Shown one piece after another: positions 7,458-14,846 of a stretch of DNA of 64,000 bases. The translations under genes and the position numbers were made by a program. Position 1 is the first letter of the stretch, and the number at the start of each line of letters is the position of its first letter. The notes beneath the pieces were generated by a model, which was not told the DNA's origin, did not search any database, and was given only the letters and a program-made list of their open reading frames with translations. Origin of the DNA: Exiguobacterium sibiricum 7-3 (GTDB lineage Bacteria > Bacillota > Bacilli > Exiguobacteriales > Exiguobacteriaceae); contig NZ_KK211190.1 in the NCBI RefSeq assembly GCF_000620865.1, positions 323,971 through 387,970 of the forward strand, written 5' to 3'.

Positions 7458-7703
7458 ATGAAACAAGGAATTCACCCAAACTACAACAAAGTTGTATTTA
7501 TGGACTCAACTACTGAGTACAAATTCTTGACTGGTTCTACACGTTCTTCGAACGAGACAATCACTTGGGAAGATGGAAACGAGTACCCACTCATCCGTGT
7601 GGATGTGTCTTCGGACTCGCACCCATTCTACACTGGTCGTCAAAAGTTCAACGCTGCAGACGGTCGTGTCGATCGCTTCAACAAAAAATACGGCCGCAAG
7701 TAA
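7458..7703 (+). CDS. rpmE2: 50S ribosomal protein L31, type B (zinc-free)
   Basis: An 81-aa L31 that bridges the large and small ribosomal subunits. It has the type B features: [11 protein letters not shown] near the start, the [21 protein letters not shown] block and an RFNKKYGRK end. There is no CxxC, so it should not bind zinc. In B. subtilis the rho-neighbouring copy is the zinc-binding type A rpmE and the type B copy is elsewhere under Zur; here type B occupies the rho locus. AAGGAGAG precedes the ATG. It has its own promoter, leader hairpin and terminator. Confidence 0.96.
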   Translation: MKQGIHPNYNKVVFMDSTTEYKFLTGSTRSSNETITWEDGNEYPLIRVDVSSDSHPFYTGRQKFNAADGRVDRFNKKYGRK

Positions 7704-7718
7704 TTGCGACTTCAGTAT

Positions 7719-7760
7719 TAAAAAACAGCCTGTCTCCATCACTGGAGCAGGCTGTTTTTG
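7719..7760. terminator. Bidirectional terminator between rpmE2 and dedA
   Basis: AAAAACAGCCTG and CAGGCTGTTTTT form a 12-bp stem with an inner CTCCA/TGGAG stem. T runs on both strands allow it to serve both convergent genes; the DedA-type gene ends inside it. Confidence 0.92.
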
Positions 7761-8389
7761 TATAGACAGAACTTAGTACGGTACGCCAGATACGTTCTTA
7801 AGACGAAAGAGAGTCCGATTCCACCGGCAGCACCAATCAGATACGGGAGTGTATCCGGATTATTTGCAAAATGTTCCATGAGCAGACTGAAGGAAAAATG
7901 ACGACCCAGGAAATAACCTGCCCCTAAAAAGATGCTGATCCAAATTAAAGCACCGGTATAAGCATAAGTAACGAAAATCCGGAACGGCATTTTCGAGACA
8001 CCGGCAAAAAAAGCAGAGAGTTGACGGAGTCCGGGTATGTAATAACCGATAATGAGGACGGTTTTTCCGTAACGTAAAAATCCGGCTTCCGCTTTGAAAA
8101 TATGTTTTTCAGAAATCCGTAACTTCGGAGCGATTCGATGCAATAATGGCATTCCGAGCTTTAGACCGAGGACATAGCTGATTGTCATACCGATACAGCT
8201 GCCGGCATAGGCAGCAAGGATCGTTCCGGCAAGCGGTAAATCACCATGGTGCATCCAGAATCCTGACATGACGAGTAATGTCTCGTCCGGAACAGGAAGA
8301 CCAACGATTCCGCCGGCCAGCAGAACGGCGAGTCCGAACGCTCCATATTGGTGGAGGACTTCATGTAATATATGATGAATCGGAGTCAC
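7739..8389 (-). CDS. DedA family membrane protein
   Basis: A polytopic membrane protein of 216 aa with the DedA/VTT domain. GLPVPDETLL near residues 30-39 and YYIPGLRQLSAFFAG near 117-131 are the two conserved re-entrant segments, with the acidic and arginine residues the family needs. DedA proteins support membrane homeostasis, and some flip undecaprenyl phosphate or phosphatidylethanolamine; the substrate here is unknown. The start is uncertain: GTG at 8389 is immediately behind AAGGAAGG with no spacing, while an ATT five codons into the predicted N-terminus would be spaced better. Monocistronic, convergent with rpmE2. Confidence 0.88.
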   Translation of the reverse strand: MTPIHHILHEVLHQYGAFGLAVLLAGGIVGLPVPDETLLVMSGFWMHHGDLPLAGTILAAYAGSCIGMTISYVLGLKLGMPLLHRIAPKLRISEKHIFKAEAGFLRYGKTVLIIGYYIPGLRQLSAFFAGVSKMPFRIFVTYAYTGALIWISIFLGAGYFLGRHFSFSLLMEHFANNPDTLPYLIGAAGGIGLSFVLRTYLAYRTKFCLYKNSLLQ

Positions 8390-8566
8390 CTTCCTTCAAA
8401 GAAACTTCTCTTTCAGTGTACAGGAAATACATACCAGTTGAAATGAGAAGATGAAGAAAATGGGGAATTTGGCACGGGTTTTTGATTTTTAGAAGTCAAT
8501 CCTTTTTCTCAATTTAGATTCGGGCTATACTCGTTAAAGTGACTAATTTAGAGGACGGTGTTTACG

Positions 8567-9187
8567 ATGATGCATGTGATCAATCAATATGGTTGGATTG
8601 AAGTGATTTGTGGAAGCATGTTTTCCGGCAAATCAGAAGAACTGATCCGTCGTGTCAGACGGGCACAGTATGGAAAGTTACCGGTTCAGGTGTTCAAGCC
8701 GGCAATCGATGATCGGTACCACGAGGAGCATGTCGTGTCGCACGTCGGCAATTCCGTCATCGCGATTCCGATGGCGACGAGTCGTGATGTCTATGCAGCA
8801 GTGGCGGAAGAAACACAAATCGTCGCCATTGACGAAGTTCAATTCTTTGACGACGAAATCGTCGCGGTCATCGAAGCACTGGCTCAAGATGGCAAACGCG
8901 TCATTTGTGCAGGACTCGATCAAGACTTTCGGGCGGAGCCATTCGGCAAGATGCCCGAATTGTTGGCACGTGCAGAATTCGTGACGAAATTACAGGCGAT
9001 TTGTCTGTCGTGCGGAGATCCGGCATCGCGGACACAACGATTGATTGACGGGAAACCCGCAAACTACAATGATCCAATCATTTTGGTCGGGGCGTCTGAA
9101 TCCTATGAACCACGTTGCCGCCATTGTCATCAAGTACCGGGCAAACCGAAACCGTTACAGGAATGGAAAAAACAACAGCAGAATTGA
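8567..9187 (+). CDS. tdk: Thymidine kinase (type II)
   Basis: Salvage enzyme of 206 aa that phosphorylates thymidine with ATP in the cytoplasm. GSMFSGKS (16-23) is the P-loop, Glu89 in AIDEVQFF is the catalytic base, and the zinc finger uses Cys145, Cys148, Cys183 and Cys186. The lasso segment is around [12 protein letters not shown]. The ATG at 8567 (or the next codon) is chosen over an upstream GTG because GAGGACGGTG gives normal spacing and the family starts near here. tdk after rpmE is the Bacillus arrangement. TATACT at 8526-8531 is a likely -10. Confidence 0.97.
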   Translation: MMHVINQYGWIEVICGSMFSGKSEELIRRVRRAQYGKLPVQVFKPAIDDRYHEEHVVSHVGNSVIAIPMATSRDVYAAVAEETQIVAIDEVQFFDDEIVAVIEALAQDGKRVICAGLDQDFRAEPFGKMPELLARAEFVTKLQAICLSCGDPASRTQRLIDGKPANYNDPIILVGASESYEPRCRHCHQVPGKPKPLQEWKKQQQN

Positions 9188-9201
9188 GCATATCCGATTT
9201 G

Positions 9202-9253
9202 AAAAAGCGAACGATTCCTGGCAGTGAGGCCAAAGAATCGTTCGCTTTTTTTT
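9202..9253. terminator. Bidirectional terminator between tdk and the alpha/beta hydrolase
   Basis: AAAAAGCGAACGATTC and GAATCGTTCGCTTTTT form a 16-bp perfect stem with T runs on both strands. Confidence 0.94.
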
Positions 9254-9256
9254 ATA

Positions 9257-10018
9257 TCAACCGGTCCGTGTCAACTGGCTGAACTGCTCGACGAATCGTA
9301 AGGTTTCCCGAACAATTGTCTTTTGATCATAATCGAGTGTCGCAACATGGTACGAGTCAAGCAGACAATAACTGCGTTTATCCGCTGCACCAATCGTCCG
9401 GTACAAATAATCCGAACAGGTTGGCGGGACGACGTGATCCTCGGCAGAATATAAAATAAGTGTCGGAATTTGAATCGTTGCTAAGTGTGGTCGCGTCTCA
9501 TCGATGAGTCGCAACAGTTCTGAAGCGCAGACGGCGGGGACAAGATCATAGATGATTTCAAAAGCCGATTGTTTGATATCAGGGACACTTTCCGGAAGAT
9601 AGACCGGACAATCGGTGAACGACAAGGCTTCGTAAGCAGGGACAGCCAAGGCGGCGTTGATGGTGATGATTCCTGCGACCGGGAGACCTTCAGCGGCGAG
9701 CGACAGGGCAAGTGTCGCGCCCATCGATTGTCCGACGATGAAGATTGATTCACACCGTGCGGCCAATTGTTCGAAGCCGTCACGTAAGCTCTGTTTCCAG
9801 TCGTCTGCCATCGTCGTTTCGAATTCCCGTACATCCGTCCCGTGACCGTGCAGGCGAGGCGCATAGACGGAGAAGCCATGTTCTGCGAACTGTTCTCCTA
9901 CAGCCCGAACACTTTGCGGTGTTGCGTTAAAACCATGACAGAGCAAAATGCCGACGGATCCGCGTCCTAAGGAAAAGGCTTCTGCACCCGGTATAACAGG
10001 ATAAACCATACTCATCAT
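9257..10018 (-). CDS. Alpha/beta hydrolase (Est30-like carboxylesterase family), SAM-riboswitch controlled
   Basis: A cytoplasmic alpha/beta hydrolase of 253 aa. The catalytic triad is visible as Ser98 in GQSMG, Asp194 in SAEDHVVPP and His224 in DSYHVATLD; HGFNATPQSV (28-37) gives the oxyanion hole. The layout resembles Est30/monoacylglycerol-lipase-like carboxylesterases. The start MMSMVYP is chosen because GGAGG lies five bases ahead. The longer open frame upstream is riboswitch leader RNA. The natural substrate is unknown, but transcription is predicted to fall when S-adenosylmethionine is plentiful, which points to a role linked to methionine, SAM or sulphur metabolism. This gene is divergent from metNIQ. 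Confidence 0.9.
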   Translation of the reverse strand: MMSMVYPVIPGAEAFSLGRGSVGILLCHGFNATPQSVRAVGEQFAEHGFSVYAPRLHGHGTDVREFETTMADDWKQSLRDGFEQLAARCESIFIVGQSMGATLALSLAAEGLPVAGIITINAALAVPAYEALSFTDCPVYLPESVPDIKQSAFEIIYDLVPAVCASELLRLIDETRPHLATIQIPTLILYSAEDHVVPPTCSDYLYRTIGAADKRSYCLLDSYHVATLDYDQKTIVRETLRFVEQFSQLTRTG

Positions 10019-10035
10019 CTCGTCCTCCATTTCAA

Positions 10036-10183
10036 AAATAAAAACCCGTTTGGCTTTGGACGCAAACGAGTTTCTCGTGTGTATCATCCAAAGCAGCCGC
10101 TTTGCTGGTCGGAGCACCTTGCACAGTAGCAGGTTGCCGTGGAGTCCTAGAGCCAGGTCTCTCGTCCACTCTTGATATATCGT
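10036..10183 (-). promoter_or_regulatory. SAM-I riboswitch (S-box) with terminator, upstream of the alpha/beta hydrolase
   Basis: On the minus strand ATCAAGAGTGGACGAG, CTGGCTCTAGGA, GGCAACC and AAGGTGCTCCGACC follow the S-box order, with a short P3 and a P4 of CAAAGC/GCTTTG. P1 is short (TATC/GATA). The terminator is CTCGTTTG pairing with CAAACGGG (10046-10070) followed by TTTTTATTTTT; the same CTCGT can pair with ACGAG just after P1 to make the antiterminator. This is the usual SAM-OFF logic. The kink-turn and J3/4 regions deviate somewhat from the standard form. Confidence 0.85.
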
Positions 10184-10213
10184 ATAGGAATTGTCGGATT
10201 AATCATTGAGAAG

Positions 10214-10243
10214 ATAATAGCATTGACGGAAATGAATTGTCAA
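10214..10243 (-). promoter_or_regulatory. Sigma-A promoter of the riboswitch-hydrolase transcript
   Basis: Minus strand TTGACA (10243-10238) and TATTAT (10219-10214) with an 18-base spacer; it gives a leader of about 190 bases. Confidence 0.75.
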
Positions 10244-10337
10244 ACTCTCTTTAATGGCATCAAAATTTATGCAAGGATCCGGTTTGTCCCGGTACAACAA
10301 TCGATATGGGTCATATGGTTTATTTTTGAAAATATGG

Positions 10338-10366
10338 TTGACCTTTAAAAGATCTTTCTGTAGTGT
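10338..10366 (+). promoter_or_regulatory. Sigma-A promoter of metNIQ
   Basis: TTGACC (10338-10343) and TAGTGT (10361-10366) with a 17-base spacer, about 65 bases before the riboswitch aptamer. Confidence 0.6.
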
Positions 10367-10430
10367 AAAAATTAGTTTTACGACATAAGTTCAACCGGCA
10401 ACAACACACATACGAATTTCATACCGCAAC

Positions 10431-10597
10431 ACTTATCCAGAGAGGTGGAGGGACTGGCCCTACGAAACCTCGGCAACAGACTCATTATGAGCACTGTGCC
10501 AATTCCATCAGACAATTGTCTGAGAGATGAGTCGAGTGGATTCTGCCATTGTGCGGATCCAGGTCTCTTCTTGTTTCTTAAGAAGAGACCTTTTTTG
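10431..10597 (+). promoter_or_regulatory. SAM-I riboswitch (S-box) with terminator, upstream of metNIQ
   Basis: The aptamer (10431-10532) has the canonical CAGAGAGGTGGAGGGACTGG, CCTACGAAACC, GGCAACAG and GTGCCAATTCC blocks. P1 is ACTTATC with GATGAGT and P4 is CAGACAATTGTCTG. The terminator at 10561-10597 pairs AGGTCTCTTCTT with AAGAAGAGACCT before a T run. AGAGA beside P1 can pair with TCTCT of the terminator as antiterminator. SAM binding should stop methionine uptake genes. Confidence 0.97.
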
Positions 10598-10619
10598 TAT
10601 TTTGAAGGGGGAAAAAGTG

Positions 10620-11651
10620 GTGATTACATTCAAAAATGTAAAAAAAATCTATGAAACAAATGACCAATCGATCGCTGCGTTGAACGGAGTGGATCTCGAA
10701 ATCCGAAAAGGCGAAATCTTTGGTGTCATCGGTTTCAGCGGAGCCGGGAAAAGTTCCTTATTACGATGCGTCAACCTGCTCGAACGGCCGACATCCGGCA
10801 GCGTGACGGTCGATGGACAAGATTTGACAACCCTCTCGGCGAAGCAGCTGCGGGAGGCAAAACAACATATCGGAATGATCTTTCAGCATTTCAACCTGCT
10901 GGATTCGAATACAGTGTTTGCGAATGTCGCAAAACCGCTTGTCTTAAAAGGTGTCAAAAAAGAGGAAGTCAACCGGCGGGTCAGCGAACTACTGGACTTC
11001 GTCGATTTGGCAGATAAGGCCGATCATTATCCGGATCAGTTATCGGGCGGACAGAAACAACGGGTCGGAATCGCCCGGGCACTCGCGACCCAGCCGTCGG
11101 TCCTGTTGTGTGACGAGGCGACATCCGCCCTCGATCCCCAGACGACGCAACACATATTACGCCTGTTGAAACAGATTAATCAGGAATACGGCATCACGAT
11201 TTTACTGATTACCCATGAGATGGGTGTCATCCGTGAGATTTGTGACCGTGTCGCCGTCATCGAAGCCGGTCAGCTGATTGAATCGGGTACCGTGTTCGAT
11301 GTCTTCTCGAATCCACAGACGGCAACGGCAAAAAACTTCGTCCGCTCCGTCATGCAGGATGAAATTCCGGCATCGGTTCAAACCGTCATCGATCAACGGG
11401 ATGCCGGACATCACATCTACAAAATCAACTTCCTCGGGGCAGGGACGGGGCAACCGCTCTTATCGCAAGTCGCGAAACGGTTTGATGTCGATCTCAACAT
11501 CCTGCACGGTAGCATCACGGAACTGCAAAACATTCCGTTCGGCAGTCTGCTCGTTGAACTGATCGGCGACGCGACGGAAATCAAACGGGCATTGCATTAC
11601 ATTCATCAGTCGGATGTCGTCGTTGAGGAGGTGCTCGCGGATGTTAGTTAA
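10620..11651 (+). CDS. metN: Methionine ABC transporter ATP-binding protein MetN
   Basis: ATPase of the D/L-methionine importer, 343 aa, cytoplasmic face of the membrane. Walker A GFSGAGKSS (38-46), signature LSGGQ (140-144), Walker B LLCDEATSALD (161-171) and the switch His in LITHEMGV are intact. The last 80 residues are the NIL domain that binds methionine and feeds back on transport. A GTG start (10620, or the GTG before it) is set by AAGGGGG; the open frame further upstream is riboswitch. The 3' end overlaps metI by 11 bases. Confidence 0.96.
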   Translation: MITFKNVKKIYETNDQSIAALNGVDLEIRKGEIFGVIGFSGAGKSSLLRCVNLLERPTSGSVTVDGQDLTTLSAKQLREAKQHIGMIFQHFNLLDSNTVFANVAKPLVLKGVKKEEVNRRVSELLDFVDLADKADHYPDQLSGGQKQRVGIARALATQPSVLLCDEATSALDPQTTQHILRLLKQINQEYGITILLITHEMGVIREICDRVAVIEAGQLIESGTVFDVFSNPQTATAKNFVRSVMQDEIPASVQTVIDQRDAGHHIYKINFLGAGTGQPLLSQVAKRFDVDLNILHGSITELQNIPFGSLLVELIGDATEIKRALHYIHQSDVVVEEVLADVS

Positions 11652-12291
11652 TTACACAGATATTTGGAATGCATTCCTGCAGACGTTGACGATGGTCGGA
11701 CTGTCGTTACTTTTCTCGACATTAATCGGTTTACCGCTCGGCATTCTGCTCGTCGTCACACGCAAAGGGGCGTTGCTTGAACAAATTCCCTTCTTCAATG
11801 TCTTAAGCGGCATCGTCAACATCTTCCGGTCCGTCCCGTTCATTATCCTGCTCGTCGCGATCATTCCACTGACACGCTTGATTGTCGGATCGTCGATCGG
11901 GACGCAGGCAGCCATCGTTCCGCTTGTTTTTTACGCGGCACCGTACATCGCCCGATTGATCGAAAGTTCGTTACTGGAAGTCGATACCGGTGTCTTGGAG
12001 GCGGCAGAAGCGATGGGGGCGACACCGTTGCAGACGATTTTCCGCTTCCTGTTGCCGGAAGCCCTCAGCTCGCTGGTTCTGAACTTGACGATTGCGACGA
12101 TCGGCTTAATCGGTGCATCGGCGATGGCCGGGGCGATTGGTGGCGGCGGACTGGGTGACTTAGCGATCACCTACGGCTACCAACGGTTTGATACGACCGT
12201 CATGATCATCACGGTCGGGATACTCGTGATTCTTGTTCAAGGGTTACAGACGACAGGTAATCTGTTGGCAAGAAAAATTCGGAGACATTAA
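11641..12291 (+). CDS. metI: Methionine ABC transporter permease MetI
   Basis: The membrane channel subunit of the MetNIQ importer, 216 aa with about five transmembrane segments. The EAA loop that contacts MetN is EAAEAMGATPLQTIFRFLLP at the usual two-thirds position. The ATG at 11641 lies 15 bases after GAGGAGGTG and within metN, a sign of translational coupling. A longer upstream frame inside metN is not used. The glycine-rich IGGGGLGD near the C-terminus is typical. Confidence 0.96.
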   Translation: MLVNYTDIWNAFLQTLTMVGLSLLFSTLIGLPLGILLVVTRKGALLEQIPFFNVLSGIVNIFRSVPFIILLVAIIPLTRLIVGSSIGTQAAIVPLVFYAAPYIARLIESSLLEVDTGVLEAAEAMGATPLQTIFRFLLPEALSSLVLNLTIATIGLIGASAMAGAIGGGGLGDLAITYGYQRFDTTVMIITVGILVILVQGLQTTGNLLARKIRRH

Positions 12292-12322
12292 AAAAAACAT
12301 AGAGCAGATAAGGGAGAGATGG

Positions 12323-13147
12323 ATGATGAAAAAAGGTTTAGCGATTGGTGCAGCATTAACGACGGTATTATTTGCGGGATGTGCCGCTTCCGGAGAAGAA
12401 GATCAAAAAACGGTCAAGCTTGGCGTCAGCGGTTCTGATACACAAGTTTGGGAATATGTCGCGAAAAAAGCGAAGAAAGAGGGGATTACGATTGAGCTCG
12501 TTAAGTTCTCCGACTACGTCCAGCCGAACCTGGCCCTGGCAGAAGGTGAGATTGATGCGAACTCTTTTCAGACCGTGTCTTACTTCAACGCTTTCAAAAA
12601 GGAACATAAGTTAAAGCTGTCGCCAATCGCGACGACAGTGATTGCACCGATGGGGATTTATTCGGATAAGGTCAAGGACGTCAAAGACATTCCGGTCGGT
12701 GGGAAGATTGCCGTCCCGAACGAGGCGACCAATATGGGCCGGGCACTGCTGCTGTTGCAGGAAGCAGGCTTGATCAAGCTACCGGACGACTTTGACGGCA
12801 ACGGATCCGTCGATAAGATCGTCGAGAATCCGAAAAAACTGAAGATTGTCCCGGTTGTCGCCGGACAGACGCCACGCGTCCTACCGGATGTATCGGCTTC
12901 GATCATCAATAACGGAATCGCCGTCGATGCAGGCTTCAACCCGATCAAGGATTCGATTCTTCATGAAAACGAGACGGCGAAGCCGTACATCAACATCATC
13001 GCAACCCGGACGGAAGATAAGGATAAAAAAACATTGAAGAAAATCGCTTCACTCTACCAGCAGGACGATGTCGCGGCCTTCATCAAAAAAGAGTACAAAG
13101 GAAGCACGATTCCGACGTTCGTCCCGCTCAGTGACATCGGGGAATAA
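12323..13147 (+). CDS. metQ: Methionine-binding lipoprotein MetQ
   Basis: Substrate-binding lipoprotein of 274 aa anchored outside the membrane, delivering methionine to MetNI. The signal peptide ends in the lipobox LFAGC, so the mature protein starts at the Cys near residue 19. VKLGVSGSDTQVWEYV and the NSFQTVSYFNAFKKE block are typical of the NlpA/MetQ family, as are the closing PTFVPL residues. AGGGAGAG precedes two adjacent ATG codons; either could be used. It follows metI after 31 bases in the same transcript. Confidence 0.96.
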   Translation: MMKKGLAIGAALTTVLFAGCAASGEEDQKTVKLGVSGSDTQVWEYVAKKAKKEGITIELVKFSDYVQPNLALAEGEIDANSFQTVSYFNAFKKEHKLKLSPIATTVIAPMGIYSDKVKDVKDIPVGGKIAVPNEATNMGRALLLLQEAGLIKLPDDFDGNGSVDKIVENPKKLKIVPVVAGQTPRVLPDVSASIINNGIAVDAGFNPIKDSILHENETAKPYINIIATRTEDKDKKTLKKIASLYQQDDVAAFIKKEYKGSTIPTFVPLSDIGE

Positions 13148-13174
13148 CTAAAAATCCAAAGGAGCGTGACCAAA

Positions 13175-14386
13175 ATGACCATTCAGACGATACGGGAAAA
13201 CTTGATTCAAACGATTGAACAGGACATTGAACAAAAACGTGAGTCTTATCTCGAGACGAGCCACCGGATTCATGCGACACCTGAAATTGGCAACGAAGAA
13301 TATTTTGCGTCACGTCATCATGCCGAACGCCTGACGGCAGAAGGGTTCACGGTTGAGCTCGGTGTCGCGGGACACGACACAGCCTTCCTTGCCCGAAAGA
13401 CTTCGGACAAACCGGGGGCGACCATCGCATTTCTCGCTGAATATGACGCGTTACCCGGAATCGGTCACGCGTGCGGGCACAATATCATCGGGACGACGAG
13501 TGTCGCAGCGGCGATTGCCGTCAGTAAAGTCCTTGATGAAGTCGGCGGCAGTGTCGTCGTCCTCGGGACACCGGCGGAAGAAGGCGGACCAAACGGCAGT
13601 GCGAAAGGAAGTTTCGTCAAACACGATTTGCTGGCGGGGATTGATGCTGCCTTAATGGTGCATCCGTCCGGAAAAACGCGGATCACCGGTTCTTCGCTTG
13701 CCGTCGACCCGCTCGATTTTGCCTTTACCGGTAAACCGGCCCATGCGGCGGCTTCGCCGGAAGAAGGGATCAATGCCCTGGATGCGGTCATTCAGTTATT
13801 TAACGGGATCAATGCATTACGGCAACAGTTGCCGAGTGATATCCGGATTCACGGTATCATTACCGACGGCGGAGATGCTCCGAACATCATTCCGGAGTAC
13901 GCGAAAGCCCGCTTCTTCATCCGGGCGACGACACGCGAACGGCTGAATGCGGTGACAGCGAAAGTCAAAGCTGTTGCTGAAGGAGCAGCCCTTGCGACCG
14001 GGGCGACGCTTGAGGTCATCGCCTTCCAAAATGAGGTCGACAACCTGCTGTTCAACCGGACGTTTGACGAGATTTTCCGGGAGGAAGCAGTGGCGCTTGG
14101 GGAAGACGTCAAGACGGATGAACGCCCGGGTCTTGGTTCGACTGATGCCGGCAACATCAGCCAGGTCCTGCCGACCATCCATCCGTACATCAAGATCGGA
14201 GCGGATGATTTGGTCGCTCACACGGAAAGTTTCCGGGAAGCGGCGAAATCGGAAAAAGGCGACGAAGCACTGATTACGGGAGCCAAGATCCTAGCCCGGA
14301 CGGCGTTACGTCTGCTGACGGATGACTCGTTGTTAGGTACAGTCAAACAAGAGTTCCATGACCGGAAAAACGGTTATTTGACCTAA
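13175..14386 (+). CDS. M20 family metallopeptidase/amidohydrolase (AbgB/PM20D2-like)
   Basis: A cytoplasmic M20 hydrolase of 403 aa. HRIHATPEIG (30-39), LAEYDALPGIGHACGHN (87-103) and GTPAEEGGPNG supply metal ligands and the catalytic Glu; the central dimerisation domain begins near FTGKPAHAA. The group includes AbgB and PM20D2, which cleave acylated or dipeptide amino acid derivatives. The ATG at 13175 is preferred over a GTG at 13166 because AAAGGAG is ten bases ahead. As the last gene of the SAM-controlled metNIQ operon it may release methionine from N-acyl or peptide forms brought in by the transporter; this is inference from context. Confidence 0.92.
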   Translation: MTIQTIRENLIQTIEQDIEQKRESYLETSHRIHATPEIGNEEYFASRHHAERLTAEGFTVELGVAGHDTAFLARKTSDKPGATIAFLAEYDALPGIGHACGHNIIGTTSVAAAIAVSKVLDEVGGSVVVLGTPAEEGGPNGSAKGSFVKHDLLAGIDAALMVHPSGKTRITGSSLAVDPLDFAFTGKPAHAAASPEEGINALDAVIQLFNGINALRQQLPSDIRIHGIITDGGDAPNIIPEYAKARFFIRATTRERLNAVTAKVKAVAEGAALATGATLEVIAFQNEVDNLLFNRTFDEIFREEAVALGEDVKTDERPGLGSTDAGNISQVLPTIHPYIKIGADDLVAHTESFREAAKSEKGDEALITGAKILARTALRLLTDDSLLGTVKQEFHDRKNGYLT

Positions 14387-14398
14387 CAGCAAAAGACG

Positions 14399-14463
14399 TA
14401 AGTATGTGTTTTCCCGACCGGATGTCATCAAGACAACTGGTCGGGCAAAACCATACTTTTTTT
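14399..14463 (+). terminator. Terminator of the metNIQ-M20 operon
   Basis: AAGTATGTGTTTTCCCGACC pairs with GGTCGGGCAAAACCATACTT over a long stem, followed by a T run. The same 460-base gap then holds the rib promoter and riboswitch. Confidence 0.9.
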
Positions 14464-14496
14464 CTTAATCCGAGAAAAAGAAAACAAATTCTTTTT

Positions 14497-14525
14497 TTGT
14501 ATTTTAAAATTACCTGTGCTAATCT
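14497..14525 (+). promoter_or_regulatory. Extended -10 promoter of the rib operon
   Basis: TTGTAT (14497-14502) and TAATCT (14520-14525) with a 17-base spacer; TG one base before the -10 makes it an extended -10. Confidence 0.65.
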
Positions 14526-14548
14526 TGACCTGTACAACTGAATAACCA

Positions 14549-14686
14549 GTTCTTCGGGGTAGGGTGAAAATCCCAACCGGCGGTGATGCGATGTTAAATC
14601 GACGAGCCCGCGACCCATAGTGTACGCACTATGGCTGACTTGGTGTGACTCCAAGGCCGACGGTAAAGTCCGGATGGGAGAAGAAC
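14549..14686 (+). promoter_or_regulatory. FMN riboswitch (RFN element)
   Basis: P1 is GTTCTTC with GAAGAAC. The core GGGGTAGGGTGAAAATCCC, ACCGGCGGTGAT, GAGCCCGCGAC, TTGGTGTGACTCCAAGGCC and GACGGTAAAGTCCGGATGGG is nearly identical to the RFN consensus. FMN binding should favour the downstream terminator at 14798-14832 and reduce riboflavin synthesis. Two further hairpins (TTCTGAA/TTCAGAA near 14710-14735 and TTTCTGT/ACAGAAA) fill the 110 bases in between. Confidence 0.98.
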
Positions 14687-14797
14687 GAAAAAATGTGCTT
14701 GAAACCATTTTCTGAAAAAATCTGTTCAGAAAAAGGTCTATTTCTGTATGCTTTTAAACAGAAAAACAAGACGTTTCTTTCGTGACCCTTCAATCAT

Positions 14798-14832
14798 GAC
14801 GCCCTGCAAATGCAGCGGCGTCTTTTCTTTTG
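14798..14832 (+). terminator. Regulated terminator of the FMN riboswitch
   Basis: GACGCC/GGCGTC and CTGCA/TGCAG make a compact GC-rich hairpin followed by TTTTCTTTT, just ahead of the ribD ribosome binding site. Confidence 0.85.
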
Positions 14833-14846
14833 AAAGGAGCGAAAAC

